A stretch of DNA of 7,910 nt, taken from NCBI GenBank assembly GCA_002350765.1, contig DEFK01000018.1, forward strand, positions 69,671-77,580, read 5' to 3'. The notes beneath the pieces are model-generated. The model worked only from the letters and a program-made list of their open reading frames with translations, was not told the DNA's origin and ran no database searches. The position numbers and the translations under genes are program-made. This document shows, piece after piece, positions 1-6,276 of this stretch. Each line of letters opens with the position of its first letter. Position 1 is the stretch's first letter. This DNA is from Ruminococcaceae bacterium UBA2854. GTDB taxonomy: Bacteria > Bacillota > Clostridia > Oscillospirales > Acutalibacteraceae.

Positions 1-6
1 TACTTG

Positions 7-76
7 GGATAGGTTCATCTATATATTAGTGGCTAGTGACTAGTGGCTAGTGGTCAGTGATCAGTGGTTAGTAATT
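7..76 (+). repeat. AGTNNNN heptamer array with 19-bp head (copy 1)
   Basis: The head ggataggttcatctatata (7-25) recurs at 1251-1269 with one mismatch. Seven consecutive heptamers follow at 28-76, each starting with AGT: agtggct, agtgact, agtggct, agtggtc, agtgatc, agtggtt, agtaatt. The array lies downstream of mraY in its transcript orientation. The left end of the element may continue past the window edge. Confidence 0.85.
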
Positions 77-83
77 ATTTAAT

Positions 84-111
84 TGCGCATTGCGCATTAC
101 GAATTGCGAAT
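84..111 (-). repeat. ATTCGCA/ATGCGCA heptamer array abutting the mraY stop codon
   Basis: On the minus strand four heptamers run from the base directly after the mraY TAA (114-112): ATTCGCA, ATTCGTA, ATGCGCA, ATGCGCA, then ATTAAAT. The sequence differs from the neighbouring AGT heptamers but keeps the same 7-nt period, and only about 7 AT-rich bases separate the two arrays. The self-complementary TGCGCA cores could give short hairpins in the mraY 3' UTR. Confidence 0.8.
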
Positions 112-1146
112 TTATCTTACGTTTCCGAAATACGCTAAACAGAACGAGAGTATTCCGAAAAGTATCGTAACGGCGCTGAACACAGCTACGATTTTCACTT
201 CCGACCATCCGCACATCTCGAAATGATGGTGGATAGGGCTCATTTTAAACAGGCGTTTTCCGTGTGTTAATTTAAAATACACAACCTGGAGCATAACGGA
301 GAACATCTCGCACAGATAAACAATTCCGAGCGGGAGCAGAAGAATCGGCATTCTTACGGCGAACGCCATAGCGCACACGATTCCGCCCAAAAACAGCGAA
401 CCTGTATCGCCCATAAACACCTTAGCGGGGTGGAAATTCCAAATCAGGAAGCCTAAGCATCCGCCCGCTACCGCGGCAGCCATAAAGCCTCTGCCCATAT
501 ACGCGCTCAGATTAGCGATAAGCATAAAGAACATCGCTACGAAGAACGTGATCGAGCCGTCGAGACCGTCGATACCGTCCGTAAGGTTAACGGCGTTAAC
601 AATACCGACAATAACAACAGCCGCTAAAACATAATACAGCCAGCCGAGGTCAACCTCTCCGACAAACGGAATCAGCGTAGTTGTGCCGTAGCCGAGGATT
701 CCGAGCGTTACGAGATAACCGATAGTAACGGCAAACTGGAGCACTAGCTTCTGTATAGCCGTTAAGCCAAGGTTACGCTTCTTTACAACCTTAATATAGT
801 CGTCAACAAATCCGATAGCTCCGTGAGCGAGTGCGAGTCCGAGACCTGAGTATACGAAATTCACACATCCCTGTACGTCCACGTTATACGCTCCGCTTAA
901 GCTGTAGCCGAATATGCTGTAGAGTATTATACTGGCGATAGTTACAACGGTAATTCCGATTATGAACATTATTCCGCCCATTGTAGGAGTACCCTGCTTG
1001 CCCTTATGCCAGGACGGGCCTTCTTCAAGTATTGTCTGGCCGAAATTTACCTTTCGCAGATACGGAATGAGAAATTTTCCGATTATCGCCGTTATCGCGA
1101 ATGACAACAACGCCGATAAAAAAGTCCAAATACCAAATACTGTCAT
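112..1146 (-). CDS. mraY: Phospho-N-acetylmuramoyl-pentapeptide transferase (MraY)
   Basis: MraY transfers phospho-MurNAc-pentapeptide from UDP to undecaprenyl phosphate, giving lipid I, the first membrane step of peptidoglycan synthesis. The 344-residue product has the expected length and is polytopic throughout. Family motifs are intact: HKGKQGTPTMGG at 47-58, the DDxxK motif with Asp115, Asp116 and Lys119, NLTDGIDGLDG at 187-197, FMGDTGS at 244-250 with the third catalytic-type Asp247, and SPIHHHFE at 303-310. The ATG start is preceded on the minus strand by AAAGGA about 9 nt away, which supports this start. It is the last gene of the visible cluster, 299 nt after the PBP gene. The murD/ftsW/murG genes that often follow would lie beyond the left edge. 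The base right after the TAA stop begins a heptamer repeat array. Identification is secure; function is inferred from family knowledge. Confidence 0.97.
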   Translation of the reverse strand: MTVFGIWTFLSALLSFAITAIIGKFLIPYLRKVNFGQTILEEGPSWHKGKQGTPTMGGIMFIIGITVVTIASIILYSIFGYSLSGAYNVDVQGCVNFVYSGLGLALAHGAIGFVDDYIKVVKKRNLGLTAIQKLVLQFAVTIGYLVTLGILGYGTTTLIPFVGEVDLGWLYYVLAAVVIVGIVNAVNLTDGIDGLDGSITFFVAMFFMLIANLSAYMGRGFMAAAVAGGCLGFLIWNFHPAKVFMGDTGSLFLGGIVCAMAFAVRMPILLLPLGIVYLCEMFSVMLQVVYFKLTHGKRLFKMSPIHHHFEMCGWSEVKIVAVFSAVTILFGILSFCLAYFGNVR

Positions 1147-1170
1147 AACTATTTTCCTTTCTCTTTAAGT

Positions 1171-1189
1171 GTCCACGTCCGGCGTGGAC
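1171..1189 (-). other. Stem-loop in the mraY 5' leader
   Basis: gtccacg (1171-1177) and cgtggac (1183-1189) form a perfect 7-bp GC-rich stem with a 5-nt loop, 25 nt upstream of the mraY start and just before its ribosome binding site. An alternative 6-bp stem ACGTCC/GGACGT uses overlapping bases. No T run follows on the minus strand, so it is not a standard terminator. It could stabilise the mRNA 5' end or be the edge of the neighbouring repeat element. Confidence 0.5.
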
Positions 1190-1250
1190 GTTCCTATTTT
1201 AATTTCATATCCCCCGTACGTTAAAATTTCTATGAAGTTTTGGATAAGGA

Positions 1251-1303
1251 GGATAAGTTCATCTATATAGTTTTTAGTTCTCGGTTCTCAGTTCTCAGTA
1301 ATA
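1251..1303 (+). repeat. AGTNNNN heptamer array with 19-bp head (copy 2, left arm)
   Basis: The head ggataagttcatctatata (1251-1269) matches 7-25 at 18 of 19 positions. After six bases come heptamers agttctc, ggttctc, agttctc and agtaata (1276-1303). The agtaat end followed by an AT-rich run mirrors copy 1. The segment agttctcagt (1290-1299) is the exact reverse complement of repeated sequence at 1389-1440. Confidence 0.85.
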
Positions 1304-1317
1304 AATAATTTTTATTC

Positions 1318-1386
1318 GTGCGAAGCACATACAAATTCGGTCGGGCAACTAAAGTAAACTCTTTTACTATTCTATCTTCTCGACCG
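1318..1386. other. Nested stem-loops in the core of the copy 2 repeat element
   Basis: Between the two inverted heptamer arms lie a small hairpin gtgc-gaa-gcac (1318-1328) and a larger one with outer arms cggtcg (1338-1343) and cgaccg (1381-1386) around an inner stem agtaaa (1353-1358) / tttact (1363-1368) with loop ctct. With the arms at 1276-1299 and 1392-1447, the whole forms a nested palindromic element. No U-rich tail marks it as a plain terminator. Confidence 0.6.
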
Positions 1387-1391
1387 CAACT

Positions 1392-1447
1392 GAGAACTGT
1401 CCACTGAGAACTGTCCACTGAGAACTGTCCACTGAGAACTGTCCACT
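1392..1447 (-). repeat. Inverted AGTTCTC/AGTGGAC heptamer array overlapping the PBP stop codon (copy 2, right arm)
   Basis: On the minus strand eight heptamers alternate exactly, AGTGGAC then AGTTCTC, four times over (1447-1392), so the array can also be read as a perfect 14-bp tandem repeat. The first AG (1447-1446) forms the last two bases of the TAG stop of the PBP gene. The AGTTCTCAGT units are inverted relative to the left arm at 1276-1299, so the transcript downstream of the PBP can fold back on itself in several registers. Confidence 0.9.
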
Positions 1448-3698
1448 AATCGTGTACTACTGTACTTCCCTTAAACTCAACGGTAATAACCGTGCCCTCG
1501 TTAACCATTTCACCCGGGCTTATGCTCTGGGAAGTTGAAACGGCGCTCGCGCTCGCGGTTACGCCCGAGAAGCTTATATTCAAGCCCGCCGAAGCGGCTA
1601 TTGAATTAACGGTAGAAACGGAATTGCCTACCATATCGGGAACCTCTACCTTTTGCTTGGTAGACTCGTTGTCCGTATAAAGCACGACGTTTCCGCCTAC
1701 GGGAATCTTAGTCGCGGTAGAAGGCATCTGGGCGACAACCTTCTTTCCGTTACCCTTAACCGTAGTGGTAAAGCCGTCCTTCTTAGCGGCGGCTTCCGCC
1801 TTGCTTACCGAAAGTCCTGTATAAGAACCTGTTATAGTATCGACATACTGCTTTTCGCCGTTATCATATTCAGCCTGGATTTCAAGATAAGGCAGTACCT
1901 CGCTCATAATATTAACGAATACGGGCGCCGATACCTGGCTTCCGTAATATGACGCGCCTCGGGGAGTATCGTAGAATACAAGACACGCGACCTCGGGTTT
2001 ATCCGCGGGAGCGAATCCGCAGAACGAAGCGATATAATCCTTATATCCGCTCTGTGACTGACCGATTTTCTCGGAAGTACCTGTCTTACCGCCTACACGG
2101 TAGCCTGAGATATAGCCGTTATTAACTCCGCCCTTAGTGGTATTCTCCTCGAGGAAGTTACACATCTGCTTACTTACCGAGGAAGAAATAACCTGGCGTT
2201 TAACGGTTGTTTCCGTATTTTTAACAACGTTTCCGTCAACGTCGGTAATTTTCTGAACAACGTAAGGCTGGAGAACCTTTCCGCCGTTGGCTACAGCCGC
2301 GCAGGCTGTTACCATCTGGATAGGCGTAATCGAGAAGTTCTGTCCGAACGACGCAACCGCTAAGTCGGTCTGCGTCATAGAGCCGTCCTCGTTAAAGAAG
2401 AGGTCGTCGGACTCACCCGGTAAATCTATTCCCGTCGGATTGGAAAATCCGAACGCCTGGTAATATTTATAGAAATTCTTAGCGCCTAATCTCGCGCCGA
2501 TATCAATAAACGCGGGGTTACAGGAGTTACAGATAGCCTGGAAAAGATTCTGGCTTCCGTGACCCGCGTGGTAGTGACAGTGGATAGTTTGGTCATAAAT
2601 CGAAACCGAACCCGCGCAGTAGAAGCTGGAGTTCGCGTTTACAACGCCCTCGTTAAGCGCCATAGAAGCGGTACACATCTTAAATACCGAACCCGGATAA
2701 TAGGTATCCGCAACGGCTTTATTACGCCACATAGCGCCGAGCGCCTGGCTCTCAGCCTCAGCTCGCTTTTTCTCGGGCAGAGCGCCGATAGCCTTTAAGT
2801 CGGCTTCGGATAAATCGTACGGATTATTCAGATCATATCCGTCAACCGTTACCATCGCGATAATCGCGCCCGTATTAACATTCATAATAATACAAACGCC
2901 GCGATTTACGACCTCGTTATCGGTCAAGCCTTTTTTCATATATTTCTCGGCGATAGACTGTACGGTCTCGTCGATAGTAAGCGTGATATTGTTTCCGTCC
3001 TTAGCGGCGACATTCTGCTCGTACTGGAACGGCATATCCGTCTGGTTAGCGTTTCGGGCGGTGATAATACGTCCGGGAGTACCCATTAGATACTTATTAT
3101 ACTGGAACTCAACGCCCTCGAGTCCCTGGTCGTCGGAACCCGTAAAGCCGATAACCGATGACGCTAAGTCATTATAAGGATAATAACGGCGGTAGTCGTC
3201 AAACAGAGTTATAACGTTGCTTAAACCGTCGAATTTATCGTTGATATCCTCGCACAGCGCTAGTATCTTTTCTCTCTCGTCACTCTCGATTTTACGCTTC
3301 AATACTACATAATATGTTTTTTTCTTACATTTCTTATATACGTCGTCGTATTCGAGGTCTAAAATCTTGGAAAGCTTCTGAGATATATATATTCTCTGCT
3401 CGTCGGTTTTCATATACGCGGGAGCTAAAATAACCTTCCACACCGACGCGCTCTGGGCTAAGACCTTGCCCTTAGCGTCGTAAATCGTACCGCGTTTGGA
3501 GTTTACGGTTGTATCGACAAGCTGCTGTTCAACGGCTTTTTCCTGGAGATATGTGCCCTCGACAAGCTGTAAATATCCAAGTCTTACGGACACGGCTCCG
3601 AAACCTAATACGAGTATAAGCATAATAAGTATAGTCGTTCTCATTCTAAGCAACTGCAAAGCGCCTTTAGCGCTGCGTTTAGAGCTTTTTTTCGCCAT
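1446..3698 (-). CDS. ftsI: Class B penicillin-binding protein with two PASTA domains (FtsI/PBP2x/SpoVD-like)
   Basis: This is a septal peptidoglycan transpeptidase (D,D-transpeptidase) anchored in the membrane. Counting from the chosen start (750 residues): basic N-terminus 1-20, one membrane helix about 21-42, dimerisation/pedestal domain about 60-225, transpeptidase domain about 240-600. The active-site motifs are complete: SVFK (Ser337, Lys340), SCN (392-394) and KTG (538-540). Two PASTA repeats follow at about 622-677 and 683-742. The reading frame is open up to a TTG at 3770, but I chose ATG 3698 because AAAGGAG lies 7 nt upstream of it, while the TTG has no site and sits in an inverted repeat. 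The 24 extra residues (MRCVIL...) would be hydrophobic and atypical. Only one such PBP is present, so a division (FtsI/PbpB) or sporulation (SpoVD) role cannot be told apart. The TAG stop is partly made of a repeat array. Confidence 0.93.
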   Translation of the reverse strand: MAKKSSKRSAKGALQLLRMRTTILIMLILVLGFGAVSVRLGYLQLVEGTYLQEKAVEQQLVDTTVNSKRGTIYDAKGKVLAQSASVWKVILAPAYMKTDEQRIYISQKLSKILDLEYDDVYKKCKKKTYYVVLKRKIESDEREKILALCEDINDKFDGLSNVITLFDDYRRYYPYNDLASSVIGFTGSDDQGLEGVEFQYNKYLMGTPGRIITARNANQTDMPFQYEQNVAAKDGNNITLTIDETVQSIAEKYMKKGLTDNEVVNRGVCIIMNVNTGAIIAMVTVDGYDLNNPYDLSEADLKAIGALPEKKRAEAESQALGAMWRNKAVADTYYPGSVFKMCTASMALNEGVVNANSSFYCAGSVSIYDQTIHCHYHAGHGSQNLFQAICNSCNPAFIDIGARLGAKNFYKYYQAFGFSNPTGIDLPGESDDLFFNEDGSMTQTDLAVASFGQNFSITPIQMVTACAAVANGGKVLQPYVVQKITDVDGNVVKNTETTVKRQVISSSVSKQMCNFLEENTTKGGVNNGYISGYRVGGKTGTSEKIGQSQSGYKDYIASFCGFAPADKPEVACLVFYDTPRGASYYGSQVSAPVFVNIMSEVLPYLEIQAEYDNGEKQYVDTITGSYTGLSVSKAEAAAKKDGFTTTVKGNGKKVVAQMPSTATKIPVGGNVVLYTDNESTKQKVEVPDMVGNSVSTVNSIAASAGLNISFSGVTASASAVSTSQSISPGEMVNEGTVITVEFKGSTVVHD

Positions 3699-3743
3699 AC
3701 AACCACTCCTTTCTTTAAAAATTCGCGTACAGCATATAGCCAA

Positions 3744-3818
3744 AATAAGAGTTAAGATTACACATCTCAACTCTTATTCATTCCATAACATATTTATTAA
3801 TTTAAAGCGAATGTTATG
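3744..3818 (-). other. Two tandem inverted repeats between ftsL and the PBP gene
   Basis: The first has arms cataacat (3784-3791) and atgttatg (3811-3818), 8 bp perfect, and encloses the ftsL TAA. The second has arms aataagagtt (3744-3753) and aactcttatt (3769-3778), 10 bp perfect, continued after one mismatch by agat/atct around a 5-nt loop. On the minus strand the second ends in CTTATTTTGG, a short T run, so it could be a weak terminator, an attenuator or an RNA-processing site. Confidence 0.6.
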
Positions 3819-4344
3819 ACCAAAGTCCCGTAATTGCGTCTATAATTTTTTGGAAGAAATTCTTGTTAGCGTCTCCCGCGATTTCAGCCTTATCGCCTTT
3901 CGAGAGAGATACGAACTCCTTCTGCGCGTTTTCCGCTTTACTCATACCGAGCTTTTCCTTAGCGTAGTTCTCGATATCGGTAGTGGAATGATTGGACTGA
4001 ATAGCCATCTGGTTCTGAGTATATGTACTCTGAGCGTTGGAAAGCTCAGCCTTTTTAGAAATAATCTGCTGGTTAAGCTCGGTAAGCTGCACCTGACCTA
4101 TAATTATAACCGCGACGGCGAACGTAATAGCTAAGCTCGCCATACCGCCGATAAAGAGTTTAAAGGGGTTATGTTTTCTTCTGCGGATTTTTACGATTTC
4201 TTCACGGGGAAGTGTAACTACTTTATTCTTTTCGACTTTTTCAGTCTTTTTTTCAGTTTTCTTTTTCGGAAGCTTCTCTGCCGCGCTGTCCTTAAACAGG
4301 TTAAGGTCATACGCCGCGCTTCTGTTATCATAAGTTAATGTCAT
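3814..4344 (-). CDS. ftsL: FtsL/DivIC-like septum formation initiator protein
   Basis: This is a small bitopic division protein expected to sit with the DivIC/DivIB partners and the class B PBP in the divisome. The 176 residues show a charged, Lys/Glu-rich cytoplasmic tail (1-62, with KKKTEKKTEK at 27-36 and RRRK at 54-57), one membrane helix at about 63-84, a predicted coiled-coil stretch at about 86-117, and the FtsL/DivIC-type signature IENYAKEKLGMSKAE at 124-138. A further ~38 residues follow, so both tails are longer than in short FtsL proteins. Start ATG 4344 has GAGG about 9 nt upstream. Position between rsmH and the class B PBP is the usual place of ftsL. Sequence conservation is weak in this family, so the name rests mainly on topology, signature and position. 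DivIC itself is the main alternative. Confidence 0.85.
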   Translation of the reverse strand: MTLTYDNRSAAYDLNLFKDSAAEKLPKKKTEKKTEKVEKNKVVTLPREEIVKIRRRKHNPFKLFIGGMASLAITFAVAVIIIGQVQLTELNQQIISKKAELSNAQSTYTQNQMAIQSNHSTTDIENYAKEKLGMSKAENAQKEFVSLSKGDKAEIAGDANKNFFQKIIDAITGLWS

Positions 4345-4559
4345 ACTTTTTACCTCAACGGTTATCTATCATACACCATATTTGTCGTCTTATATTTCTT
4401 TATAGTAAAAATATTACAAATTTTTAATTTTTCTTTGGTTCGGTTACAGAAAACAGCCTTATTTTTCTATATTCTCGTAGGGAACAATACATAATATTGT
4501 GATTAAATACTGATTTCTACACAATTTATTGTGTTTTACAACCTTTACATTTCTGTTAT

Positions 4560-4588
4560 ATTTTACTACAGATTGTAACGAATGTCCA
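4560..4588 (-). promoter_or_regulatory. Candidate internal promoter for ftsL-PBP-mraY
   Basis: On the minus strand TGGACA (4588-4583) and TAAAAT (4565-4560) are separated by 17 nt, each one base off the sigma-A consensus. It starts 8 nt after the rsmH stop, in a 251-nt AT-rich gap that would otherwise be unusually long for a dcw cluster. The predicted leader to ftsL is about 210 nt and contains two small stem-loops (4519-4534 and 4484-4500). I see no clear terminator for rsmH, so read-through from the mraZ promoter is also possible. Confidence 0.42.
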
Positions 4589-4595
4589 GTGTTTA

Positions 4596-5531
4596 TCAGG
4601 ATTTTTCAGCAATTCTTTCACAAATTCTTAGTTTTGCACTCCTGGAACGCGGATTTGTGGATAATTCTTGTTCATTTGCTACAACGGGTTTACGGGTTAT
4701 CGGTTTTGCTTTAGGTTTATTACCGCATACACACACGGGAAAATCCTTCGGGCAGGTGCAACCCTGGTACCACGAAGCCATTTTTTGCTTTACAATCCTG
4801 TCCTCGAGCGAATGGAATGTAATTACGGCGAGCCTTCCGCCCTCCGATAACATCTCGAAAGCCTCGTCCAAGCCCTTTTCGAGAGCATCGAGCTCGTGGT
4901 TGACCTCGATTCTCAGCGCCTGGAAGGTCTTTCTCGCGGGATGTCCCGCGCGTCTTACGCGTTCGGGAACGCTGTTTCTTATAATATCGGCGAGCTCAAA
5001 GGTAGTTTCTATCGGCTTTTCCTCTCTATACTTTACTATAGACTTGGAAATAGAGTCCGCGTATTTTTCCTCGCCGTAGGTATATATAATCCTTGAGAGC
5101 TCCTTTTGGGAAAGGTTATTAACCAAATCCGCCGCCGTCTTACCCGACTGCGACATTCTCATATCCAAGGGAGCGTCCTCGTGGAAGGAAAAACCTCTCT
5201 CGGCTGTGTCGAGCTGGTGGGATGAAACGCCTATATCGAGCAGAACTCCGTCTACCCTGCATATACCGCGGCAGTTAAGCAGCTCCTTCATATCGGAAAA
5301 ATTACCTTTTATTACTATTGAGTTTTCGTTATCTTTAAATCTTTGAGTTACCGTAGCGATAGCGTCGGGATCCTGATCAATTGAAATAAGTTTACCTGTT
5401 TTCAGCTTTTTAAGAATTTCCGAGGAATGTCCTCCGCCTCCGGCAGTGCCGTCAACGTAAATTCCGTTAGCCCTTATATTAAGACCGTCGATAGTTTCAC
5501 GCAACAGCACGGGTGTGTGAGAAAATTCCAT
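4596..5531 (-). CDS. rsmH: 16S rRNA (cytosine(1402)-N(4))-methyltransferase RsmH (MraW)
   Basis: RsmH is an S-adenosylmethionine-dependent enzyme that N4-methylates C1402 in the decoding centre of 16S rRNA. The 311-residue product has normal length and all landmark motifs: HTPVLL at 5-10, the SAM loop DGTAGGGGHS at 27-36, Asp52 in IDQD, LLDIGVSSHQLD at 97-108, RGFSF at 112-116, PLDMRM at 121-126, HPARKTFQALRIEVN at 197-211, ITFHSLEDRIVK at 237-248 and NPRSRSAKLR at 293-302. A CxC...CxC cluster (Cys258, 260, 267, 269) lies before the C-terminal tail. Start ATG 5531 is preceded by TAAGGAG, in which the TAA is the mraZ stop codon, so the two genes are 12 nt apart and probably co-transcribed and translationally coupled. 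Confidence 0.97.
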   Translation of the reverse strand: MEFSHTPVLLRETIDGLNIRANGIYVDGTAGGGGHSSEILKKLKTGKLISIDQDPDAIATVTQRFKDNENSIVIKGNFSDMKELLNCRGICRVDGVLLDIGVSSHQLDTAERGFSFHEDAPLDMRMSQSGKTAADLVNNLSQKELSRIIYTYGEEKYADSISKSIVKYREEKPIETTFELADIIRNSVPERVRRAGHPARKTFQALRIEVNHELDALEKGLDEAFEMLSEGGRLAVITFHSLEDRIVKQKMASWYQGCTCPKDFPVCVCGNKPKAKPITRKPVVANEQELSTNPRSRSAKLRICERIAEKS

Positions 5532-5543
5532 ACCGTTGTCTCC

Positions 5544-5960
5544 TTACAGCATCAGAAGCTCTAGCGCCGCGCCCATAGTTTCGTCGTTAGTCGAAACCAT
5601 CTCGTTAAACTTATCTTCGTTCCATATTTCTACTCGGCTGTCCATTCCAACCACGGCGGCTGTCTTTTCCAATCCCGCCGCTTTCCTTAAATTCGCGGGG
5701 ATAGAAATTCTTCCCTGCGAATTAGGAGAAACTTCAACAGCGGTCGCCACAATACGATATTGCAGCTTCAATGCCATATTAGCAGGCATTTCCTTAATTT
5801 TTTTCCTTAAACCTTCAAATTCGGGGATAGAGAGTACCTGAATACAATCGAGAAAGCCTCTTGTAATAATAAAGGAGTCTCCGAGTTCTTCCCTAAAACG
5901 AGCCGGCAAAACGATTCTGCCTTTAGAGTCTATATTATTAGATGTAATACCGGAGAACAT
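5544..5960 (-). CDS. mraZ: Transcriptional regulator MraZ
   Basis: MraZ is a nucleoid-associated, AbrB-like DNA-binding protein that regulates the promoter of its own dcw operon by binding short direct repeats. The 138 residues contain two SpoVT/AbrB half-domains, each with its hallmark turn: DSKGRIVLPARFR at 11-23 and SQGRISIPANLR at 81-92. The start ATG 5960 follows a near-perfect AGGAGGTG site by a few bases. It is the first gene of the cluster, and its 5' region holds a promoter and a set of GTGGC boxes that fit an autoregulatory operator (listed separately). The stop TAA is shared with the rsmH ribosome binding site. No missing part or frame damage is visible. Confidence 0.96.
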   Translation of the reverse strand: MFSGITSNNIDSKGRIVLPARFREELGDSFIITRGFLDCIQVLSIPEFEGLRKKIKEMPANMALKLQYRIVATAVEVSPNSQGRISIPANLRKAAGLEKTAAVVGMDSRVEIWNEDKFNEMVSTNDETMGAALELLML

Positions 5961-5994
5961 TTTGCCACCTCCTAATTAATATTGACTTTATAAT

Positions 5995-6043
5995 GCCACA
6001 AAAGAAGAAACTATAGCCACTTTGTGACACTAATTGCCACCGT
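5995..6043 (-). promoter_or_regulatory. Probable MraZ operator: GTGGC/GTGTC direct repeats
   Basis: Read on the minus strand, ACGGTGGC (6043-6036), TTAGTGTC (6033-6026) and AAAGTGGC (6023-6016) follow each other with an exact 10-bp period, and a fourth TTTGTGGC (6002-5995) is 21 bp further on. AAAGTGGC fits the AAAGTG[T/G]N box described for Mollicute MraZ, and GTG-core direct repeats are the known MraZ target type. Position just downstream of the promoter start and before mraZ suggests repression by MraZ of its own operon. A fifth GTGGC (5968-5964) overlaps the ribosome binding site and may be incidental. Confidence 0.68.
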
Positions 6044-6049
6044 GTAAAT

Positions 6050-6078
6050 ATTATAACCTATCTGAAACGAAATTGCAA
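6050..6078 (-). promoter_or_regulatory. Promoter of mraZ (dcw cluster promoter)
   Basis: On the minus strand TTGCAA (6078-6073) and a perfect TATAAT (6055-6050) are separated by exactly 17 nt. Transcription would start near 6043, giving a leader of about 80 nt before mraZ. It is the only sigma-A-like promoter of this quality upstream of mraZ. The MraZ-type boxes begin right at the predicted start site. Confidence 0.72.
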
Positions 6079-6212
6079 GAAAAAAGTTACAGCATTTTTA
6101 CCAAACATAGGGGGTATTTTTCGTCATTTTAGACAAAAAGAAGCACAATGTCCGAAACATAGACATCGCGCGACTTTTTAGTGCAGTTTTTTCACGTTTT
6201 TTATTGTATATC

Positions 6213-6241
6213 TTGAACGTAACATTCCGCTGTGTTATAAT
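6213..6241 (+). promoter_or_regulatory. Extended -10 promoter of the plus-strand membrane protein locus
   Basis: TTGAAC (6213-6218) and TATAAT (6236-6241) are 17 nt apart, and TGT (6233-6235) directly before the -10 makes an extended -10 element. Transcription would start near 6248, about 29 nt before ATG 6277 and its GGGAGG site. It points away from the mraZ promoter; the two predicted start sites are about 200 bp apart. Confidence 0.7.
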
Positions 6242-6276
6242 CGGTTTATAAAAGCGGAGAGTAACGGGAGGTATTT

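Larger units (their letters stand above)
5961..6276. other. Divergent intergenic control region between mraZ and the plus-strand locus
   Basis: This 316-bp stretch holds no credible gene. Its left third carries the mraZ ribosome binding site, the GTGGC boxes and the mraZ promoter, and its right end carries the extended -10 promoter of the plus-strand locus. The middle (about 6080-6205) is AT-rich with a short direct repeat aaacatag (6103-6110 and 6155-6162), a weak atgtc/gacat inverted repeat (6148-6166) and a palindrome tcgcgcga (6166-6173) followed by a short T run. No strong terminator or known riboswitch is apparent there. Confidence 0.6.

Noticed and set aside
27..111. CRISPR-like array
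   Set aside because: The units are only 7 nt with no spacers between them, and no cas gene is nearby. These are short tandem repeats.
1171..1189. Rho-independent terminator before mraY
   Set aside because: No T tract follows on the minus strand, and it sits directly before the mraY ribosome binding site.
3699..3770. Extension of the PBP reading frame to a TTG at 3770 (24 extra residues)
   Set aside because: The TTG lies inside an inverted repeat and lacks a ribosome binding site, while ATG 3698 has AAAGGAG at 7 nt and gives the usual basic N-terminus before the membrane helix.
4519..4534. acacaa/ttgtgt stem-loop as terminator of rsmH
   Set aside because: On the minus strand the stem is short, AT-rich and followed by TAGAAATC, not by a T run.
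4582..5079. Open frame of 165 codons on the plus strand
   Set aside because: It lies opposite the fully conserved rsmH coding sequence, has no ribosome binding site and shows no recognisable protein.
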